Numbered from the stretch's first letter, positions 29,754 to 45,300 are shown. The stretch is DNA of 64,000 bases from Siderastrea radians (GCA_964017195.1 OZ024900.1:32380641-32444640); one strand, 5' to 3'. The notes: generated by a model from the letters alone, not told the origin. A program made the numbers and translations.

Positions 29754-30119
29754 GAGAGTTTGCTCAAATTTTCATCATAATTGATGGGAGTTTAAACTTG
29801 CTTTCTGAGGGGGGAGGGGGGAGACTCTCCACTTAATGTACCTGTAAATCCCAGTTCCCACACCATTTTGGTTGCTGCCTCTACGTGCAATTTTTCCCAT
29901 TTCTCCCGTTTCCTGCCATACTACTCCTGTGTGCTCTTAAAAAGTCGACTCTTGTCTGCGGCTTCACAGCACTGCGCTCACAAAAATAATATGATCACTA
30001 TCAATATGCATCCAAAAACCAACTCAAGTTTACCTGTGTTCTTGAGCTGGTTTTCTGGAAAAGTCTTCTTTTGTGTTCAGAAGATGCTTGAAATTCAGTC
30101 CGAATGTCACCTTGCAGCA

Positions 30120-30911
30120 TAAGGGACCGTTCATTCTTTATGAGGTGGGGGGGGGGGGGCTGGTGAGATTTGAGGGGGGGCCATGGAAAAAATATATCTT
30201 CAAAGGGGGGCCAGCCAAAAGAATATGGTGTGTAAAGGGGGGGTCACCAAAAAGATTGCCTTTAAGTTTAGTAGTGACAGCTTCTGTAATAATGCAAACA
30301 TCAGTGCCAGAAGGCCAAAAATAGCATTTCTAAGGTTCTGAAAATTCAAATTTTCCCGGGGAAGAATGCTCCCAGACCCCCCCTACTTCGTTATACACCC
30401 AACGGCAACTCTACCCCACGAACTGTTTCATTACAAAATACAGCTAGGGGAATGTCAACTCTTTTTTTGGCCTCTGCTAGTCTGATTCTTAAACAACTGA
30501 TAACAATGTCCAAAATAATGCTTTAAACTGGAATTCAGAATGCAGCAAATTGCATTAGAGCATCTCTAAATTTTCAACATTTTCCAGGGAAAGATACCTC
30601 TGGAACCCCTACCAGAAAATCACCTTTAGTGTTGTCAATAAAGACATTTACTCCTGCAGGACTTGAGTGTTTAAATTGACTGTTAAATTTATTTTAAGCT
30701 TGATCATGTTTTAGATTTACCTTATACCTTTTTTTTCTTTCCTTTCTTTTTTTTTGGGGGGGGGGGGTCATCTCAAATATTTAGGACTACAAGGGGGGGC
30801 CAGGTAAAAAATTTCTAATGTAGAGGGGGGTCATTATATTTTACAGGTACTACCCATCAAATCCCACCAGCGCCCCCCCCCCCCACCCCATAAAAAATGA
30901 ACGGTCCCTAA
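30120..30911. mobile_element. Non-autonomous transposon, GGGACCGTTCATT ends, TAA target duplication
   Basis: The termini GGGACCGTTCATT (30123) and AATGAACGGTCCC (to 30908) are inverted and flanked by TAA on both sides. Inside the ends, long G and C runs form an extended inverted repeat (GGTGGGG... against ...CCCCACC). No transposase frame is present; it is a deleted, roughly 790-bp derivative. Confidence 0.9.
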
Positions 30912-31225
30912 TAAGAAAACAAGCTTGTTATATTTCAACAGACTCTTCAGGGGTGACAATTATGCCAAAATCTTGTGTTTTTGAGCACATTTTTTGCTGT
31001 GGGACCAAAACTTACGTCCTTGGTACCCAAATGAAAATGGTTGGAATGAGCTTAAAGTTGAGTCTGAAACGTGATTCTATTGTAAACCCCTGCTCTTCCA
31101 AATATTTATATAGTGGTTGATTGACAATCTCCCAGCTTCCAAGCTCTTCAGTATCCTCGTGGCAAGAGCCTACGATCTGTTTGGTCAGCGCTTGGACGAC
31201 ATTAAAGAAATAACCAAAGAAAGGC

Positions 31226-31490
31226 CAGAACGTCATGCTAGCCCACATATAGGGCAAGAACGTCATGCTAGCCCACATATAAGGCACTAATGTGAAGGTA
31301 AGTGAGTACAAGTGAAGGGAAGTGAGTACAAATGAAGGAAAGTGAGTACAAATGAAGGAAAGTGAGTACAAGTGAAGGAAAGTGTGTGTTAGTGGAGGTA
31401 GGTGCGTTAATCAGTTGGTGTATATATTCATATAGGATTGTAATGTTATTAGTGCCTTATATGTGGGCTAGCAGGACGTTCTTGCCCAAA
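31226..31490. repeat. Inverted repeat enclosing a 20-bp minisatellite
   Basis: A 30-bp segment with CATGCTAGCCCACATATA is present twice in tandem (31228-31290), and its inverted copy lies at 31449-31486 (TATATGTGGGCTAGCAGGAC). Between them, 31298-31383 holds about five units of AAGTGAGTACAAATGAAGGA. Confidence 0.85.
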
Positions 31491-33304
31491 GAAAACTTCT
31501 TGGGACGAGAAGGAAGTTCTGTCGCTTTCCTCCTTCTTGGAAGCTAACTTTACATTTTCTCGCTATCCACACTCACGATTTAAAATTACAAACAAACTCA
31601 ACTAGTTATTTACTAATGCCGTGTTTGGTAGTAATTTCCTTGGAAAATCATTGAGAGAACCCACTTGTCGCAGATCGGTTAGTTGCTGAACAAAACGAGC
31701 CATAGTCAACCACTCACAGGCAAGCTATTTCCCTATCGTTTAATTGAAACAAAGGACTCGGCTGTGATTGAGCAGCAAAGAGCTTGCACAGAAGAACCTT
31801 GGCAGACCCTCGCCAGCGACACAGTACCACTACAACATTACAATAAGGCTGGGGGGGAGGGGGGGGGGGAGGTCTTAGGAGCAGCAATTCTCGTTGAGTG
31901 CCTACTAGTTTTCTCCACCCAATTTATATAAGCGCATAAATCGTCAACAGTGGTATCAGAACTGGAAAAGGATAGAATTGAACCGCACGATTTTGTAGGG
32001 TCCGTGATTTATTGGGGGAAAGTTTTACGTTAAAGCCGTATGGAAAGTCAGTGCGGCTGCATTAGAGGTGTGCAAACAAAGAGCAGAGTGTTGGTCAGAA
32101 GCGACAAGAGGTCTCACCCCAGTACCTCCGCGCAGTGTGCAAAGACAAATCTTTATCAATGTAGAACTCCTAGCTTAAATTTTGAAATTTCAAGTCCTCG
32201 GAAACGCGATTTCCGCCATTCTGAGGCAAATTCAGCGTGTTTTAAGGTCTCATTTTTTAAAGTTAAAATGCCATTCTTTTCCATAAAAATATAACAAAGT
32301 TACGTAAAAACATGCAAATTTGCATCAATAAAACTATGATAAAAATATAATGCATTTTATCTTATTTCAATTTTGTGTCTAGGCAAAATGTCACTTTTGG
32401 CGTGGTGCTTTGCAGAAGCAGGAAAAAAGAGACAACTAAAAGAGTCACATTCACAGTGAACCCCCCAAACCCCCCCTAAATCCGCCCCAGAGGCTAGAAA
32501 TGATATTCAATTATTACCTTGAACCAATCAGCACAGTAAATTCAGTTAAAGGCGTATTTAGTGTAAATTAATGGTAAAGCAACTTGCCCACTAAGTGAAT
32601 GTCATGATTAAAGATCCATCTAAGGCATAAGAGTCTGTGGAGGGTGTGGAGAAAGATCTGTTTTAGCCCCAAAGTGCAAAAACACTTTAATAAGGTTTTT
32701 TCATTCATTCACATCCCTGACATCCGTAGGGCTGATTCGTGCCCCTTTGAGAAACTATTTTGGTCACAAAATTAAAACGGCCCCATGTATACGCGGAAGC
32801 CGTAACAGCCCACAATGGCACGCGATCTAGCCGTCTGGTGTTGGTCCAACCACTAAATAAGAACCATTTTGGGTATAATTAGGAGAGCCAAAATAGCCCC
32901 CAAAAATAGTGTTCCAGTTTTTCACCGATGCAGTCTCATTCTGGGTGCTAAAACAAATCTTTTCTGATTTACAGTGTACATTCAGAAAATTTATTTATAC
33001 TAGTCTGTGACGTCACTAGTTTATTAACAAAATCGGCGATTTTCCAAACATGTCAAAATTTCAGTCTAAATATATATAAAAGATTGAAAAATTAAAATAA
33101 TTACCATCATAAAGTAAGTTGGTCTTTGTTGTATCACGAGTCTTGAGGCAATTCTTATCGCATGGTCAGTCGTGCGGTTATGCAATATAAATTAACTGAA
33201 TTACTGTTAGGTAAACGGAACACAAGATAACGGTGCAGTTGCGAGGTGCTTCTCGGTGACTTTGTTGAGGCTAAGGGCGTCGTTGTGCATTAGAGAAGAC
33301 AACG
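31491..33304. other. Intergenic DNA and upstream region of the scaffold gene
   Basis: Contains a G run at 31850-31871, a segment related to 12080-12135 (near 32175-32235) and AT-rich DNA. No gene is supported. The scaffold gene's first ATG follows at 33305; its promoter is not recognisable. Confidence 0.5.
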
Positions 33305-36300
33305 ATGGCTACTAGAAAGGACGAAGACCAGGAAAAAGAAGGTAAACAGCGTTTTTTCATATCAATCTGCCAAACGATACAGTTCCGAAAGATTAAGTGC
33401 TTTGAACCTACACTCAAACATCACTCAGTGTGATCGCCTCCCATAGACGAACATCTCTCAATTAAAGAGCGTACCACTTGAAAGTGATACCTAATTCCTC
33501 CTTTCAGTCAAAAATGAAATCACTACTGATATGCAAGGCCTCTTGTCTCCCAGGAAACCAGATTTCTTTACATTTTTTACTGTCGCTTATGAGAGCTTCT
33601 ACTGTGTATTTGGCTTCACTAGCATGCTGGTGATGTACTAATGGAAAACGTTCTCTGCAGTGGTTGAGGAATATCAAACCATATGTTTCAATCCGTGTGG
33701 CGAAAGGATGTGGAACTGTACTGGGTTCCAGGGATCAGTTTGTTCAAGCTTCATGAACTTGATTATTGGGCTAAACAACTAAACAGTGCCGGATGATCGT
33801 GTATGCACTCTCCGAGCTAATACCGGAAATTCTATATTTTCGAACGTCCCTGAGTGAAGAAGCGTCTACCTCTCTCCATCGACCAGTTGTCCTACTTATT
33901 ATTTTTTCATTCAAATCACTATAATTTCAACCTCTCCTAAGTCAACTAGCTTCCACACATAAGCGACCAACTTGACATTTATTGGCACCTGAGTAGTCGT
34001 TCACGTGATGTCATCTCCCACCTGATGATGATATCACAATGTTTAGAAGAATCGTTCTCCGTACTGAACTCGATCTCTGATGACTTTCTTAAACCTCGCT
34101 GTAAAACGCCTCAACTTTACACTCGGACAAACTAGCCCTGTTAAATGCTTTTTTTAAACTTAACGCGGTGTAAATCAGTGTTAAATATGTTACATAATCA
34201 GCAGGTAGGACAACATTTCATCAGAAAACAAAGTTACTAAACCGATCATAATTACCGCTGAAGTGATCTTTATTAACTAATCATAGTTTATGAGTGTGAT
34301 TATTTCGTTTATTCTTTTTTTCACACTGCTCTTAGCGTGATCAGCAACTTGTTCCTTTAGATGTGAGGATTAACGCAGTATGTTTGTTAATTGAACCCAG
34401 CCGGCCTAAACTCGTAATCTCATTACGAGTATTGAAAGTAGTGCCATAATTAACAACTTCGGAGGTAGTGGTGTCTATGAAACAGCGGGATGTAACAATA
34501 ACATAGTCTTTTGAATACCGCAACACTTCTTTACCGACAACTACCTTAAGTTAAACCTTCTTTCAAACCAACAGAACCCCACAGGCCAAAATTACCATTT
34601 TTTACTTAAAGCCATTGAAGAGTACTTTTCTGTAGTGTTGTTTATTATACTGTGCAAGGATCGACCTATCGCGACCTGATTCAGATCGATGTTCATCCCA
34701 GACGCAAAATTACAGGATGGATAAAACTCGTTCACAAAAAAAAAAGAAAAAGAAAGAAAGAAAGAAAAAAGAAAACAAAAACAAAAAAAACCTGGTATTG
34801 ATTTTTCTAAATTCAATGGCAAACAGGTTGCATTAATTATATTCATATCTTGTTTGTTTATTCGTCTTTTTTTTATTACAACCTTTCGCCCAAAAGGTTA
34901 AATTGGTGAGCTTTAAATTCGAAATGCCAGTTTTAATTAGTGATTGTTGTACGGAAGAAAATTTAGTACCTGTGAGTGCTTCTGCCTCGGAAATATAGGT
35001 CCTATAGTTTCCCTTGGACATTTGATGTTCTTAAAACTAGGACATAACGGCCTCAAAGGTTCGCTTCTCGAGCTAACATTTGTTTTGAAAGCGTCAAATT
35101 TCCGTGAGCAGCTACCGACTATCAACGGATAGTTCCTTGACAGAAGCACTCTATTGTCAGTATTAGTAGGCATCTGCGTGGAGGCTGTACAAGGTGGTTC
35201 TAACTTTTGAATCTGTGCATGAAATACAAAACTGTGTCCATTCAAATGAAAGTTACTGAGCAGTACGTTCCTAAGATGTTGTTTATTATGCTGTACAAGG
35301 TGGTTCTAACTTTTGAGTCTGTGGATGAAATCCTAAAGTGTGACCATTCAAATGAAAGCTACTGAGCAGTACTTTCCTGTGGTGCAGTTTATTATGCTGT
35401 ACAAGGTGGTTCTAACTTTTGAGTCTGTGACTGAAATCCTGCAGGATGACCTTACATTCAAATAATAGCTAATCAGGGTCTGTCTTTTCCTGAGGTTCTG
35501 GTCTATTTTTTTAAAGTTTTTGCAAGTGTAAAGTTTGGACAATTTGTCCAATTTGTACTTGATAGAAGCTACTCGGCTCCTCCTGGAGGAATGAACAAGA
35601 TGGTTTCAGTAGCTAGGCAGGCTATCTGTACTATGCACTTGCTTCAGTATGCTCAGATATTGAATAAATTCGGTTCGCAGTTAATGACCGTGCTAAACGT
35701 TTTCTTCTGACTGTGTTGAACTGTCCACGGAAATGTGCTGTTTTCATTTCACGCTAGACTTGGCGGAAGCCTAGTCATGCGCACGCTCCGTTTGCAAAGA
35801 GAACAACAAAGGCAGTCGTGTTACGCGCAATGACGTCAGTAGATTAAAAGCCAAAGTTGCCATTCTAACAAAACTGCAATGAGGGCTTTCAATCTACGTC
35901 TAGTAATTCGACATTCGCAAAAAGTTACGATATTTCGTTAAACATCATGCCAATGTTAATCGTGTTGGGCAGTCATGCGCATGCGTCTATCTGTAGTAAG
36001 TTAATCAGAGAGAGGCCTACTTTGGGGCATATATAAAGTCGTTGTAGATTTGGGCGACTTTGGGCGATTTAAGATAAATTCGTCCAAAAACGGTGACCAT
36101 CTTTGGGTGACTTTAGGCGACTTTGGGTGATTTGCGGCCACTTAAGATGATTTCCGCTAACTTCGACTAAACACATTACGGCGATTTTGGGCGACTTTAG
36201 GGAACTTTGAGCGACCTTAGGCCACTTTGGCTCTGCTTAAGCTAGCACAGAGGACTTTGATCCACCAGGAGGGATCTGCCCTTTCTGCTTGAGCCGGTGA

Positions 36301-39300
36301 TCACACAACAGGAAGAAAATTGATTACATAACCGGCAGTATAGTTGAGGCTGAATGGTTATAAAAACCTTGCACACATTCAATCGTTTACTGGCTATAAC
36401 AAAGTTACTAAGAAACTGATGCAGGCCTTTTCTTATGCCAAACAAAAGACGAAATATCTGCAGCGATTTGCCAAAACCACTCGGTGATCAAGTCACCAAA
36501 ATATAGGGTAACGAGGGACACTTTTTCCTGTAGGCTACCCGGCCCTGCATTGTTGCAACATAAAACCTCTTTTTTGAATCAGCATAAGATGGCACGAAAG
36601 TACTTCTTTTCGAAGTATTTACAGAAAGCGCGCGATATCAAATCAAACCGAATCCGCATAATTTATATATTCCATGGTATGCTTAGTTGACCAACTTTTC
36701 TCTTCCACAACTTTTAGAGAGTAGTTAAAAGATTCAGAGCGGTAGAATTTCACACTGAGTTAAAAGGTTGTTATCCAGTTAACAAGTAATTATCAGGGTG
36801 TTGACCTGTCAAAGAACATCTTGAACTTTAATAGCTGAGTGTTAACATAATACACTGTTTGGCTTTGGTCAAATGGATTTAACATCTTCCAACATTGTTG
36901 ACTACAACAGGGGCACAACCAACTGAATGTTCGGTGAAATATCTTTTCGGACGACCTTAATCGCTTCACAAATTAAGACTGGTTTCCATATGATCGCTAC
37001 GATCGCTACCACTGTTGAGCGGTCGTTGCGACTTTGATCGCTGAGCAGTTTCCATTTAGGCTGGTTTCCATATGATTGACATCGCTAAAAAGTGGTCCCC
37101 ACATAATCACAACGATTACTGAACGTTTTTGCCAGCGATCGCAGCGATCGTAGAGGTCGTAGCGATCATATGGAAACCAGCCTTACGTCACCTAAATCTT
37201 TCGTAACCTGGTAAAGTTACCCAAACTTTTCGTAAAATGGTAAAATTAATTCCTTTTGTTTTCAGAGCGGACAAATATGTCGTTAACAAGTGAAAAAACA
37301 CCAGCTAGCATTTTCGGAAAGCCAAAAGTAGCTCGGAAATTCAGGGAATAAAATTCGGTTGCCGAAAATTTTCGCGACTTAAATTTTAAAATAACGAATC
37401 CGAACAGATTAACCTTTCTTAGCTTGCACAAAACCTCAAAACAATCTTTAAAATAAGGAAACGACATTTGAAGTATTTTGCTTCAATTATCTCGTTGGGT
37501 GCTCTTGAATACAACTCTGTTGTAGAAATGTTTGATGGCAATCAAACTTTGTTTAACACCACACAACATCATGCAAAATCCATCAGAATTACTAACATTA
37601 TACAAGAGGGTATCCCGTCAACACGTTTAACTAGCCGAATTCAACTTCAATTCGTTTGCCCTGGTCTCTTAACTTGACAAATAGTTAACTTGGCAGTTTG
37701 TTGCTTGACATGCAGTCCACTGATAAACTAACAGAAACTGAATCAACTTACTTAACAGACCGGCTTCCGTTGAAGTATCACCTAGTCTTTTATCTATATA
37801 CATCAACATACATCTACACATATATAATAACATAACAAGCCCCAGTTGTTCAAAATTTGGATAGCGCTACCCACCGGATAAATCTCTATTCAGTGGATAA
37901 CGCAATTGGTTTCCCTAAGACTTATCCACTGGATAGTGATTTTATCCAGTGGATAGCGCTATCCAACTTTTGAACAACTGGGGCCAGGTTGTTAACGGTT
38001 ACAAAAATCACGTGGCCACTCCCAAAACAATGTAGTTCCAAGATAAACAATTGTCGATAAACACAAGAGATTATTGTTTAAGAAATAAACCGTTGACAGC
38101 CCCCTGAGTGACATTAATTGTTTTGTGGTTCTTGAACTAGAAATGTGTAACTTAGTGGATGAAGTCCTTTCAGTATGTCTATCAAAATGAGCCCTCACCA
38201 TTTGCAATGGTCAACAGCTGTTATGGCAGTTTTCATATTACTTTTTTGGTTCTAATAAGCAGAACGGCCGAAAGTTAAATATACAGAACTCGTTCAAGTC
38301 GTTTAAATAACCCCCCTTTATATGCAGAATACTGTATATGTGATTCATTGCCGCTGTTGATAGAGAGTTAATGACACTGATACAACTTGGACAATGTTGA
38401 GAATTTTAATTGAGATCAAGTTCCGTCCATCATTAAGTCATTTAATTTGTATGCCTAAGTGCCATCTTTTTCCACTCTAGGTGAGAAAAAGATAACGTAC
38501 TTATTTGTAAAAGAACCACGTCATCGTGTTGCGTCAAAATGAGGGCGGAGGTCATGTGTCAACGAGATGTGAGGCGAAAGTCCATTATATCGATTGTTTG
38601 TATTTTTCTTTAATAGCGAACAGACCCGATCCCTCAAAATGAATTAATTTTAAGGTAAAATGGATATAGAAAAATCGTGTCAGTTTACCTGTGCAGTACA
38701 TGGACCAGTGAATATTGGTGTCTGATTAATAATTGTAGCATGACAAAGCACGTTGTTCTTATATGCTGACCATATAAAGTTTACCCGAGGCTATGAAGCT
38801 AAGCTATAACCAACAGGAAAGATCAACAAATACACGGATGTATTTTCCGTATCAATTAAGCAAAGCCTTTGTTCCTTTGTTTAGACCTGCCAAGTCGATT
38901 TAACCGCTATTCAAAACGTGCGGTGGATGAATTTTAATTGCGATAGATCATAGTTACAAATCGGATCAGTAGCTCCTTAAGCAGTGATAAGCTTTATGGT
39001 TATGAAAAGAACCAGAGCACGGAACGACTTGCGATTTGCCAAAGCGATTTCAAAGGACGTGCATTTGTTTGGATAAAGACACGCAACGATATATTAAGAG
39101 ATCTAACGTGACTAGCTAAACCATTGAATAAGACGCAGTGAAGAAACTCTTTGTACAACTGAAAGATTGTGGCTAGCTGATTCATAGGAACTCGTTGCCG
39201 AAACATGTTCTCACAAAAAGGGCTTCAAAGACACCCAGTAAATGAATGGAACGAGAGAGAAGTTCACAGATGGCTAAAACAGAAAGGATTGACAAAACTT

Positions 39301-42300
39301 TGGCGGCATTTTCGTGGTATGTGCTGATCTTAGATGAAGTTTGTGCGGTCTAATCGCCTGAGTAACCTCAAAACAAGAAAGATATTTTATTATATTTGTT
39401 AAAACAAAACAAGACAAAATTCCCTTTCGTTTCCTCCTAGATAACAAAGTAGACGGGAAAGTTTTGCTTCAGACGACAAACCAGTATCTTGGTGAGTATC
39501 TTTTACAAGGATTATATAAAGAGTTGCTTAGCTATTCAATTCAACTTATTCAGCAATTAAATATTATTCAAATATCTTTAAAATCTAACACAGCAAAACT
39601 TTATAGAAGTTAGTAGGAGTTTACAAACTTAAAGAATTGACCAATATTCGCACAAACTGTTTGTTTCTGTTTACCTCAATAGACCTCATATACGGCTATT
39701 AAACTAGCGATGGGAAGCCGTCACGATTTGGGAGGGCAATAATTATTCATGTCAGCACGTTCGTGCGGTCCTAACATGTTAAATGAATACACGGATTAAA
39801 ACTGGCTTAGTTTGAGTGCCTTTTTCACGCAACAAAAGGCTCAAAATACTTTATTTTAGTTTATCACGCTAACTATCTCTATAAATAAATCAAATTACTG
39901 CGATTTTTATCGCTTTGGATTAGTCTTAAACAGAATTCAACTGTTTATGTAGAGCTTATAACATCACGCCATGAGATACAAAGACAAAGATGTTTCACAA
40001 AACATCGGCTGCTTTCGGCATCTTTTGGACAACGAACAATCAGTTATTGCATGCATTTTTGGTCAGATTTTGTGGTACAAAATATTCTACTACCGTGTGG
40101 CTACCTAACTTCGATTTTTCAGTGTTTTTTGGCTTGGTTTTACTTTATGTACGAAATCATTAAGTGTGACCATCAAAATCAAGGCGTATCGAGCAGTACT
40201 TTGCTGTGGTCCTGTGTATGCTGTTTTGTAAGGTGGTTGTAACTTTTGATCCTGTGGATGAAATTATAGAGAATCGATAGCCATTCAAATGCCGAAAGCA
40301 ACTGAGCAGTACTTTCCTGTGATGTTGTTTCCATTACAAGTAAATGTCTGCACTGTGTGTGGTAAATATGTTTATTTACTTTGCATTATAGACCCCTATA
40401 AGGTCACGTCGTAATAGCCGAAAGAAACTTTTCGGCCCGCCAAAAAGACAGCATCTACCCTAACATCTTGTGAAACTTCATTTAGCTGATAAATTTCATT
40501 TTGTAAACTAGGCGAAAACATTTGTAAGCGCAAACGTCAAATTCCTGACATGGTTATTGCTTTCGTTTACCATCCACAAGAAGAAAATACGTGACCGTAG
40601 AATGTAAGCAGAAAGATAAACATTCCGATTCTATTTTTGTCCGGCGTGTTATGACCTGACGTAGTATAAAGATTTATATATGAAAGTGCTGCGTCTCTAC
40701 ACACGTCTTCTATCACCCATACCTTGAAATTTGAATCCGGTAGACTAGCCTGGAGGGAACTGAATTCAGTACTAGCTAGTGGGAATTCAGGTAACTAGTT
40801 TAACTGAATTCCCGCCAAGGAATTCAGTGCTTTAGTGGGAATTCAGGACTCATTTCGTTTCATTTTGATCTCGAATACAACGACTTCATGCCGCAAAGAA
40901 AGAAGAATAAGTCCGTATTGCGCAGGTGACTCACGCGCGCATAAATCCGTGAAAAGGAGCACTAAACGGCGTAGAAAACTGAAATACCACCGTATGCTCT
41001 TTTCCTGCTAAAAAAAGACGCGAAATGCCACTGATTGATTAGTGCGAAACGATTGATCTGACCCCAGCATGAATAAATCATCGTTATTTCAGAACAGAAA
41101 GAATTGGAACCAGAAACGTCAAATAAAGTTATTGACTTGACTACATACACATATGGAATATGAATATTTATGAATATTTACTAACGATATCGTCCATTAA
41201 AGACTTCTAATTGTGTCATATCTATTGCAATATGAGAGGAAGTGTACCACTTCGTTTTCAACTTCATTTGAGCTACAGTATTGACAAATTCTCAGATGCC
41301 CAGGGAGTTTAGGGGTGGAATGTCTTCCAGTTTCAATATTCTTAGCTTATGATTACCTATCCTAAGTTTTACTACTGCCCACCAATGTTTCTGGTTTGTA
41401 ATAAGTTGTAGTGCGTTAGAGGTAGTTACATCATGAGTATCAAACGCTGGAGCACTACAAGACTCAGATTTATGACAATTAAAGACGGGACGTTTAGATT
41501 GATGATGTTTTTATCATCCATCATCCGCATTTTGGTTGCTGCCGCTCTCTGATTAACGTTCTTTACTAACTTACGTTACGTTGCAAATCTAACTTATCAT
41601 TTTATCTAAATATAAATGCTTTATTTTCTTCCAACGGATGAGTCAATTTTACAGACCCTTCGGTTTAGTTTTTTCAGCCAATATGCTTGAAATTGAAAGA
41701 AACCATGGATGCTTACCTATATTATTCAAATGAATGTTTGTCTTCAAAGCACTTCTTTAGATTTTGTTACTTGGGAAAGTGATTAACCTTAAGAAATATT
41801 TAAAAATTCTGCCAGGTACTTGCTGTGCACTGAGAATGTAAGCAGGATGTCCTTCTTGTAACAAAAAAAAAAAAAAAATGATCCGCAGCTATTTGTGGAG
41901 ATTGAAAATGATTTGTATTTCTGTTAAGGGCTTCCTTTGTATACTCGACAAATTTAAGCCATTTAAAATTAGCCTTTCCCTTAGACATCACGTTCAATAG
42001 TGCTTTTATCGGAATCAAATTTTATTGAATAGTTTTGCAGTAACAACCTAACGAAGCCGGTGATGAAGCAATAAAGCAAATAAAGGAAATAACAGTAAAA
42101 GGAATTCTAAAGCACCAGACCAAACTTATTCTATGGTGCTTCATAAGGCATTTGAAAGAGAAATTATAACTTATTGCACTTTTGATTCAGGCCACTGTTT
42201 TGCCCAGAGGGAAAGTTGTCATTTCATTTAGTTCTTTTTCATGATTTTCCGTTTCCTTGGAATTGAGCAAACAACCACAACTTTAATTGAAATTATACAA

Positions 42301-45300
42301 AATCGGCTGCAGCTAAGAAAGAATTAGCGCAGTTCTTAATTGGTATTTAATTAAATTGGAATCTCCCAGTAAATTAAACTTTGAAAATGTAGTATTTGAA
42401 TATAGGTAATTGATATTGCGGGTTCGAACCAACAGAATACGGTCAATACGACTGGTTTAGTTAATCGCATACCAGAAAATACTAGTTAACCTGTTAATAT
42501 TTAATACGGAATTTGATATCGCGGGCTTTCAAAAACATGATCGCGTGACTTAGTTACAATTTACGAACCAAGCCGACGATACAGGAAGATATCACATATT
42601 TTTAAACTTATTTATACACGGACGGCAAAAACGAAGTAAGTTGAGGATAATTCAGAACAGAGTTAAACTAAAAACGTGCCAGAATTTGCCTTTCGGCTCT
42701 GTCAGTTTTGCCTTTGGATAAGCCGAGTTAATCACGAAAGAGGCCGGTAAAAGCTTTACAATGGAACTATCAAAACCATTTAGCGGTGATGCTTGAGACA
42801 AAAGTAGTTCAGAAGTTAGGAGATGCTGACATGGAAGCAAGAGAAGTTAGCCGTGAGAAAACACAGAACTCAAGTATCCAGTATTCCTGGCTCTGTCGTT
42901 CCCTCTATTTGTGCTGAATTGCTTCGTTTGCATTCCGCTGGAATCAAGTTTCTCGCTGATTAGTATAGCTCTTGAGTGAAATCTTAATCCGGCATTGGAA
43001 TCTGGCTGGAATTGATTACAAATATCTTGAGTAATAAGACGCAAAACGGGACTTTGGAAGACATCATTAGCTTGTATCGATTGTTACTCGTTAAAAAGAT
43101 GAGCATTTTCTTCTCAGACTGTGGCTTAGCACAAGGTAAGGAATTACAAGTCTAAAATCTCTCAAGCCATAATAGCAGAATTACTGCAACTTAAGGTATT
43201 TTGCGGCACTCTGAATTGATTTCCGCTCCGCAATTTCCAAATTGAGGTATTTTGTTTCCCAAAACCAAATGTTAACATCAGTCGTTACCGCCATAATTGT
43301 TCCTGTTTTTACTATATACAGAACGAGTTTGAGACTATAGCAGATAGGTAACTTACAGCAATTTTAGAGCAAAAGAATGCCAATATTGATATCAGACACA
43401 AGGCAACTCGACTGAAGGTGAGGTTTCCAAAGACGGGAGTACAAACGATACTAAGTCGCACAAATTGTAACTAGGTTTGTACACAGGCGAATAAGCCGTG
43501 TCATTTTCAGTTTGATGAGGTCGAAACCAGGAGAAACCTACCTTAACCTTGCCAAGTACTTTGTGCGATGTAGTCACAGGGGAAGCAGACCACATCTTGA
43601 AAAGATTAATTTGGTCTCGATACCGAAAGATAACCAACAGCTAAAACATTTAAAAAACGCCTTTTCTCTCTCGCTAGGATTCTTTTCCTCACAGTTGACT
43701 GATACTTTAATTTTAGACATTTGGTTAATAAGGTAACGGAGATTGTTTCTGAGTGCTTGGATGAGAAAAGAACAGACTAAATTCCGTGATTGAAGCGGAT
43801 TTTCAAAGATAGAACGCCAAGAAAAACAGAGACGTCACGCAAAAGACAAAACGCTTGCTACATGTATCTCTACAACTCGAGCGAAACGAAAAACGTTTGG
43901 AGATTGTGGAAATTTGAAAGATCCAGGATTACATTACCGTTTAACAGTATCAAAGAGAACGGGACCGCTTCTGTTTAGGCTGAGCGCCGAAGGTTTGGAA
44001 AAATGAGTTTCTACAAAAGTGATGAAAGCGCTAACAAAACTGGGTCTAAACTAGCCTCTACATGCCAAGGTTGTGAAAAATCATTCCCATTAAAATCATT
44101 CAAATGCATGTTTTGGATATTGATGTATGATTAAAGAAGCTTGGTACGTAGCGACCTTTAGTAGCCGACTGTGGTGAGGGACATTGTGTTATCGCCTTGC
44201 GTCAATTTGTGAAGTACTTATCTTGTTTACGCATTCTCTGCAGCTTAGATCATATGTAAAGATAGCGGATAATTATGGCACTTCGTTTAATTTGTGACCC
44301 TTGATCTCTCGCCAAAGTACAGACAAACCAACCTCTTAAAAACCTTTCTCGCGTCTAGATAATGAAATCCAATAGCTCGTTTTTTCAATGGCCACACAAG
44401 GGAATTTAATCCACCGGCGCAAAGCGTTGCCACCACTGCGCACAGCATAATAAACACTACCTCTGCTCAATAGCTTTCGTTTGAATTATCGCACTTATTT
44501 TGGATTTATGATTCATAAACTCAAGTTAGAACAACCTTGTATAAATTAGAGCTTCCTTGAGTAGCGCACCTTAAAATGGATTTACATTAAGCATCAGTTT
44601 TTCGTCTACCACAGATGGGAGCTAACTCAGGGTTAACTGAAATGTAAAAATGCGTGATATGGTGATATTCTTGGGGGAGGGGGGGGGGGTCTAGCCTTGA
44701 CCGTCTTTCTTCAGTTTCAAATCCTACCCGGTACAACCCCCACCGTCTTCTAAACAAATACTAAACACGATCTCTGATCATTTTTTTTTTTCAGATCGCC
44801 TTGGTGTCTCAAATCCAACGTCACGTGACAAGCTTCTCGCCGCTGTCCATGAATTAAAGCTGTTCGGGGGTCCAGTTCCAGATGAAAGGCAATTTAGGCT
44901 AAATGCCCCTGGCTCAAATAACAAGGTGGCCAGTCCACGAACAAAGAAAAGGTCCCTACCTGCCAGGCCCCTGGACATGCAACTCTTGCCTGATGGTAAC
45001 TATAAAATGAAACTGATGTCTTTTTTGTTATCGAAGAACGTGCGAAAAACAAAATGAAAGTAACTGATCGGGCAGCTTTAGGATTTCAGGATTTCATCCA
45101 AATGCAGACATAGCAGCTAGAACCACCTTGTACAGCATAATAAACAGCAACACAGGAAAGTACTGCTCAGTAGCTTTCATTAGAATGGTCACACTTTAGG
45201 ATTTTCGTTCAAAGACTCAAAACGTAGAACCACCTTGCTCATCATAATAAACAGCACCGTAAAAAAATACTGCCTATAGCTTCTACTTGAATGTTCACAC

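Noticed and set aside
34937..35245. Minus-strand 102-residue frame in scaffold intron 1
   Set aside because: Its start lies in a ~106-bp repeat unit and the rest has no recognisable motif or splice partners.
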